NCBI RefSeq assembly: GCF_036370855.1
Contig: NC_088098.1
Coordinates: 36,149,981 to 36,213,980 of the forward strand
DNA length: 64,000 nt
Source of the DNA: Dromaius novaehollandiae
Lineage: Eukaryota > Chordata > Aves > Casuariiformes > Dromaiidae
Direction of reading: 5' to 3'
Below, piece by piece: positions 59,001 through 64,000 of this stretch. The notes below the pieces were generated by a model, which was not told where the DNA came from, made no database searches, and saw nothing but the letters and a program-made list of their open reading frames with translations. The first letter of the stretch is position 1. The number at the start of each line of letters is the position of its first letter. A program made the position numbers and the translations under genes.

Positions 59001-62000
59001 ACAGTGGATAGTAAATAGGAGTTGAGTACTATTTGAGAAATACTGTGGAAAAAGTGCCATTGTTTAAATGGTGCCTTTCAAAATATTTAAAAGGCTGCAT
59101 ATGGAAATTAAAAGATCAAAATAGAAAACATCTAGAATAAAAATCAGTCAAAATGTCCAAAGTTAAAACTAAATGAAAAAAAAGAAAACGAATGCTTTTA
59201 ATACTACATAAGTCTAGAGCAGTCCTTAAACATTTGTCAAATCTAGGAGCTGAAGTCTAGTAATAGGACCATTCATCTTAGAGCAAAATCTATTGCCAGT
59301 CTCACCACAGAAATTGAGAGCAAGGCCTAATATCACTATGCTACAAGGCAAAATGTAATTTTCCATATAGTTGCATAAAAGGTTACTGGGTCATGAAGAT
59401 TTTGGGAGAAATGCTAATTACCTCCCAGAAACATGCAGGAAGCTGAGATTTTTGGCCTTTGGTTTTATGACTTTGTAGTGACTGGTCTCCCAGAGTTTTC
59501 TGAAGGCAGCTATGTTCTTTACGAGCTTCTGAAGGTTTTTGAAGCAAGTTATTGCTAGTGTGCATATGAGTTCTCTATTGTGTCAGTGATGGACGTGTGG
59601 CCTTGAGTCTTGTATTTCAGGAGTGGTGGTAGTGTCATAGCTAGTTTGGTGGGGGGAAAGGAAAAGAAGGAAGAACTAGATGGGGTGGGGGATGGAAGGG
59701 GAGTTATGTCCGAAAAATGCTTAAACATGGGTGATAGACTGCATTTTTCCCTCTCTCTCTCCATCCTTCTCTCTCTTACAAGAGATTTCAGGGTTTAATG
59801 GATGGGAAAGAATAGAGTAACTCTTCTTTCAGATTTTCTGTCATACTTTTTTGTACTTCCCTGCAAAAATATCCCACTTTTTTCTCAGACTTGAGAAAAC
59901 ACTGATAAGCTTGGGCATGGGTAACCTTTATACTGCCAAAACTGTATTGAGGTCATACTGTACAAGTGGCATGGCCAGGTTTCCTCTAAACCATGTTCTA
60001 GTGATACTGAAGACGAGTAACATATTTTGAATTTCATTAAACTGATTTCATTTGATTTTTATATCACTGCATAAACAACAGTAAGGATATAATTGGAGTA
60101 TAATTTTGGAATTGTATTAGTTGTAAGGAGACTTGTAGGAGATGAAATATTTCGTAGTAAAATGTTTCAAGATTCTATGAGTAGACCTAAGACAAAAGCT
60201 ATTTTTGAAAGAAACTTTTTTTTTTTTTAAACAAGTACTTAAGAATTACTTTAAGTCTATGTTAAGGAATGGGCAAACAGTAATAGTAGTATTCTGCCTG
60301 TTTCAATATTTAATTTGATCCATATTTTGTGACTAGTCTTCTATACTTCAAGCAGAAAAAGCTGCTTATACTTCAGAGTATTATGGAAATTCTGATATTT
60401 AGGTTAGAGATGCTTTAGATTGGCCTGGTAGGTTGCTGTATAGCAGGAATAGCTATGTATGTGCAGCATTAATTTTATTGCTTCTAGTATTAAGATTAAT
60501 GTTTTGAAAGGTTTTATTTAGCAAAGGTTGTGTATGTTCTTTTCTTTTTTCTTTTTTTCCCCCCCCTGTGGTATTAGCTTTAAAAGGCCAAATTATTACT
60601 CTAAGTCAGAATAAATAACTTTCAATTTTCCATAGGAGCTGAAGTTAAAAGATGAAGAATGTGAAAGGCTTTCTAAAGTGCGAGATCAACTTGGACAGGA
60701 ATTGGAAGAACTTACAGCTAGTCTGTTTGAGGTTTGTTGGAGTCTTCGATGTGATATACTTAAAGGAAGCCGAGCCAGATGTGTTATGTAGAATCAGTAT
60801 ATTGTATGCTGAATTTTTCTGCAATAAGCTTATAAAGGGATTTGTATCCTCAAGACCAGTGTGTGTTGAACTAGAGGCTTAAGAGCAAGCAGTAGATTTT
60901 TTTTTTTTTACTTAGAGGAAAGAGACCTTGCTGAGCTTGTCAATCTGCTTAGATACAAAATGAAGAAAAGAAGGACAATATATCAGGAAGCTTAAAACTA
61001 TCTAGGCTTATTTTTTGACATAATTGTTCTGAGACAGCTTCTCTGTCTGTCAACAGGGCTATCTAGATAAGAGCTAAATTTGGGGTTGCCATGGTGACTA
61101 AATACAAAATAAGATAGTTTGAGATTAATGGAGGCAGCACAGTATATAACTTTTCATGCTTTCAACTTTTAAATTTTGGGCTTGGCAGCATGTTACTCCC
61201 ACAAACTTTAAAAGAAACATGAAACTTTGAGTAATGCACCAGGATGGACATGGCTGCAAAGTGAGAAGCCTGAACTTTGAGTGGGACCTCTTCATTTGAG
61301 AATAGGGCAGTGGTGCCAGCAAATTTTGTGATCTTGCACCACATTTGAAAAAAATCTGAAATCCATCCTAGAAGCAGGACCAGTTGTCATTTTATCATGG
61401 AATGCCTAGAGGCTAAATTGTGATACAACTGTCAGAATAAATTTCATAATGCAGGGATGCTCTATACATTTACGATATTATAAGTATTGGTTTTCAGTAT
61501 GTGCACAGAGATATAACATTAAGTATGTTTTAGAGGATTTAAACCTATGATATTGTACTGGTATAGAAGTGCTATCAGAAACTGAAAAATATTAACATTC
61601 AAAATCAAATTACAAACTGCTCTGTGGGCTGGCTACACAACTTATTTCATCATCCCAGTAGGGAAAAGTTACTTAAAGCTTTGGAGTGTGGGGAATAAAT
61701 AAAGACTGGAAAGATACTTTTTAGCATAATCTGCATGTATGTTGGTGGCAGGAAACTGGTGAAGAAAATCTTGGGCAGGTATCTTAACTGTGTAGGAATA
61801 ACAGTAAAATTGCCCATGAAATCCTATATTAATGACACTTCATAACTTAGAGCAATGTATCACTTAATCTGTTAATGCTACATTTGAAATATAAGATGTT
61901 AGTAATGATTGTTTAATGAGTTTTAATTAGTCATAACCCCCAACTGTTATGGGCATGTCACTTGAATTTTCTTTTATCATTTGATTTCACTAAGAGTCTC

Positions 62001-63977
62001 TATTGAAAGACAGCACTGTAGTGTCTTGATTTTGCAGTGGGATCTACAGCCCTTGGATTCATGCTCTATTCTGAATCCTACTAATTGCAGTGACTGTATA
62101 AATGGATGCTGGAGCTTATGTTAAAGTATCCCAGTGGAGGATCAAGACCTGTTTTGCACAGCTAGTTGTGTATGTTACGTGATTGCACTGTTAGTGTTGG
62201 GAATGTAACATGCTTTGCTTTCAGAGGTGCATCCCTAGACAGAAACTGCATGGTCAGTGTTAAATGTATCTGTACACATTGTATAAATGTGTATCTTCAC
62301 ATTCCTGCATGTGTCTGTTGTTATTTAAGAGACTTAAAACCCATATTACACAGTTGTGTTGTATGCCAGTGGGAGCCAGATCTTTTGGTATGATGATGTA
62401 TTAACTTTTGTTTTATTTATATAGCGTCCAGATATGTGCTAGGCGCTTTACAGATATAAGAAGGATCCCTATCCCAAGTAATTTAGTCAGCCCTGATCCT
62501 TCAGTTTGTGTTGCCTTCAGTAAATGCTAAGAAAGAATAGTGATTTGATCGTAGGCAGCAAATTGCTGGATCAGGGCCTAGACAAATACATTCTGCAGAC
62601 AGAAGGCTTAGAGGTATGAGGTAAAAGGATGTTTAAAAAAAATTCCCAGTCCTTTTACACTTTCTTCTTGATTTGCTTGCTTACCTGGATTAGTTTTAAT
62701 ATTTCCTTTTCTGTTCTATTTAAGAAATATGTATTAATCCATAAACTATTTTTAGCTTTTACTTTGCCTGTTTTATTGATGGTAAGAATGCAGGCTTCAT
62801 AGTCATTTAACCAGTTTCTTCATGCAGAAATTTACACTTGACTAAAACTGGCTATTCTGGCCAGAAGAAGGGAGCAGTTCTTTTGAATGTGCTATTGTGC
62901 CCATGTTGCTGCTGTTGCTACTGGTTTGAGTCTTTCTCTTGGGGGGTCAAGGAACTTCAATTGGCAGCCACTGAAGCATGACTGGAGCCTGGCATTCCTG
63001 ACAGGTATTGTTTCTGCCAGAGGTGGGTTACCTGCAAATGGGTGGAGTTGCTAATTTTCTGAATCTGGGCTCAGTCCAAGGAAAAGAAACTTGATGGCCT
63101 AGTTATGAATCCAAACTGATATATTTTGGGGGTATTTTGGGGGTACATAACTATGTAATTCCAGTGGATTGTTGCACAACTTACTAATCACAAGTAATAT
63201 CCATGAAGCAAAGGAGTAGGATATACTCCTTAGTTTTTTTTTAAGTGGATCCTTTAAACTTGTGTGAAGTATTTATGCTATCTAAACATTTTTCATAGGA
63301 AGCACACAAAATGGTTAAGGAAGCTAATGTCAAACAAGCTGCAGCAGAAAAACAGTTAAAAGAAGCACAGGGAAAGGTGAGGGTTTTTTTGAACTTCCTT
63401 GCTTTGTCTTTTCACGTGGTTTTGAATGTAAAGTGTGAATGATGAAGACAAAAATGAGCCTTGTATGTATACATTTTAGAAATATGTACTAAATTGTTCC
63501 ATGTTGCCTCGATGTATTAGCTAACGCCAATGGATGCCTAACGCCTATTAGCTAATGCCTAACTGGCATTTCAACAGCATTCTCGGATAGCTAGTCAGGT
63601 GCGTAGGAAGCCAGTCTTACTACAGTATGCAATTGCATAGTGATGTGTGCTAGTACTGCTGGCAAATGAAGTCTTGATTTGAATGAATATAACTGGAAAT
63701 TGTTGAAGGATTTAACATATTCATGCCCTAATGTGATATGGTCTGTTAATGACTTTATATTTTTATTTTCAAGATCGATGTCCTTCAGGCAGAAGTAGCA
63801 GCACTGAAAACGCTGGTATTATCTACTTCACCAACATCTCCAACTAAAGAGCTTCAGTCTAGTGGAAAAGCTCCTTTTAAGAAAGGGCATGCAAGAAACA
63901 AGAGTACAAGTAGTGCTATGGGTGGCAGTCATCAGGACCTTACCATGATGCAGCCAATTGTAAAAGACTGTAAAGAG
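52787..63977 (+). CDS. RAB3IP: RAB3IP (Rabin8/Rabin3), N-terminal 297 residues in 5 coding exons; continues past the window
   Basis: Join 52787-53037, 53236-53497, 60636-60731, 63299-63376, 63774-63977. The 891 bases give 297 residues of about 476 in the human protein. RAB3IP is a Sec2-family guanine-nucleotide exchange factor that activates Rab8 in membrane traffic and primary-cilium assembly. Seen: start [18 protein letters not shown], near identical to human; a Ser/Pro-rich N-terminal region; [18 protein letters not shown]; then from about residue 153 a long Glu/Lys-rich heptad region, the Sec2 coiled-coil GEF domain, including [16 protein letters not shown] and [13 protein letters not shown]. 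Then [17 protein letters not shown] and a basic segment [12 protein letters not shown] holding an HxRxxS site (Ser273), the counterpart of the NDR2 kinase site in human Rabin8. The final exon ends VKDCKE at donor GTAATA. The C-terminal effector-binding part lies beyond the window. All joins are in phase. Confidence 0.97.
53236..53497 (+). CDS. RAB3IP: RAB3IP coding exon (residues 84-171)
   Basis: The exon is 262 bases, acceptor TTTACAG, donor AGG|GTAAGG. The first third is poorly conserved with human. The second part, [19 protein letters not shown] and [20 protein letters not shown], is nearly identical and begins the coiled coil. Confidence 0.95.
54070..54140 (+). mobile_element. Probable ancient LINE/SINE 3' tail relic
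   Basis: The words TTTGTAAAGCGCTTTATCTTG, GGATGGAAGGTGCTATATAAAT and a TATTTATT end resemble the 3' tail shared by old vertebrate L3/CR1-type elements and their SINEs. I judge the family from memory of that tail, so the exact assignment is uncertain. Confidence 0.5.
56101..56120 (+). repeat. C11-T9 homopolymer junction
   Basis: Eleven C directly followed by nine T. It is prone to slippage and sequencing error. Confidence 0.8.
60636..60731 (+). CDS. RAB3IP: RAB3IP coding exon, coiled-coil GEF core (residues 172-203)
   Basis: The exon is 96 bases, phase 0, acceptor TTCCATAG, donor GAG|GTTTGT. It encodes [19 protein letters not shown] and [13 protein letters not shown], the part of the Sec2 domain that contacts Rab8. 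Confidence 0.96.
60732..63298 (+). other. RAB3IP: RAB3IP intron (2.6 kb)
   Basis: AT-rich, with a possible old repeat at 62411-62590 and a direct 11-base tandem (TATTTTGGGGG) at 63122-63143. No exon is seen. Confidence 0.8.
62411..62590 (+). mobile_element. Possible ancient interspersed repeat relic
   Basis: TTTATTTATATAGCGTCCA, GTGCTAGGCGCTTTACAGATA and GATCCCTATCCCAAGTAAT resemble an old repeat widespread in reptiles and birds, with its GCGC...TTTACA core. Family not certain. Confidence 0.45.
63299..63376 (+). CDS. RAB3IP: RAB3IP coding exon, coiled coil (residues 204-229)
   Basis: The exon is 78 bases, phase 0, acceptor TTTCATAG, donor AAG|GTGAGG. It encodes [20 protein letters not shown] and KEAQGK, continuing the heptads. 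Found by homology to human RAB3IP. Confidence 0.96.
63377..63773 (+). other. RAB3IP: RAB3IP intron (397 bases)
   Basis: A short intron. It contains two near-identical 14-base copies, TATTAGCTAAYGCC, at 63515-63528 and 63546-63559. Confidence 0.85.
63774..63977 (+). CDS. RAB3IP: RAB3IP coding exon with HxRxxS phosphosite (residues 230-297)
   Basis: The exon is 204 bases, phase 0, acceptor TTTTCAAG, donor GAG|GTAATA. It encodes [16 protein letters not shown], a Ser/Thr/Pro linker, [19 protein letters not shown] and QPIVKDCKE. His268-x-Arg270-x-x-Ser273 fits the NDR kinase consensus. Confidence 0.96.
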
Positions 63978-64000
63978 GTAATAATGCAAGGATTGTTGGT

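Larger units (their letters stand above)
53498..60635 (+). other. RAB3IP: RAB3IP intron (7.1 kb)
   Basis: AT-rich. It holds a probable old repeat at 54070-54140 and a C11T9 homopolymer pair at 56101-56120. No other exon is recognised. Confidence 0.8.

Noticed and set aside
60652-60882. 76-codon frame over the RAB3IP exon at 60636
   Set aside because: It starts in a different frame from the coding exon and is a shadow of it; the true frame ends at the donor 60731.
1-64000. tRNA, rRNA, CRISPR arrays, bacterial-type operons, intact transposons or endogenous retroviral coding regions
   Set aside because: None recognised; the window is ordinary vertebrate genic DNA with dead LINE fragments.

Overview
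The window is vertebrate nuclear DNA. It has long AT-rich introns with GT-AG boundaries, short exons, one CpG island and decayed CR1-type LINE copies. CR1 as the only recognisable LINE family, the compact introns (all of BEST3 coding DNA in about 17 kb) and the protein sequences point to a sauropsid, most likely a bird. The species cannot be named from the sequence alone.

Three protein genes are supported. (1) Positions 260-3649, plus strand: the last four coding exons of a pepsin-family (A1) aspartic protease of the cathepsin E / nothepsin type. Its 5' exons lie before the window. (2) Positions 9590-26880, minus strand: the complete coding region of BEST3 (bestrophin 3), nine coding exons that add up to exactly 670 codons including the stop. 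It carries the calcium clasp, pore neck, aperture residue and the BEST3 autoinhibitory IPSFLGS motif at residues 356-362. (3) From a CpG island at about 44.1-45.1 kb, plus strand: RAB3IP (Rabin8/Rabin3). Its coding exons run from ATG 52787 through residue 297 at 63977, and the gene continues beyond the window.

The protease and BEST3 are tail to tail with about 5-6 kb between them. BEST3 and RAB3IP are head to head with about 17-18 kb between the first BEST3 coding exon and the CpG island. BEST3 next to RAB3IP matches the known human 12q15 order. The three genes are not an obvious functional unit: a secreted or lysosomal-type protease, a chloride-channel family membrane protein, and a guanine-nucleotide exchange factor for Rab8.

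The rest is introns and intergenic DNA with CR1 relics (21.1-22.5 kb, 39.7-40.1 kb), two probable older repeat relics (54.1 kb, 62.4 kb), simple repeats, several small GC-rich patches, and one GC-rich block at 41.6-42.1 kb of unknown origin. I see no RNA gene, no CRISPR array and no evidence for an unknown multi-gene system. The most useful second-look items are a frame-preserving 84-base intron in the protease, an overlapping upstream ORF at the RAB3IP start, an unexplained 83-codon ORF just before the first RAB3IP coding exon, and the protease's position beside BEST3.
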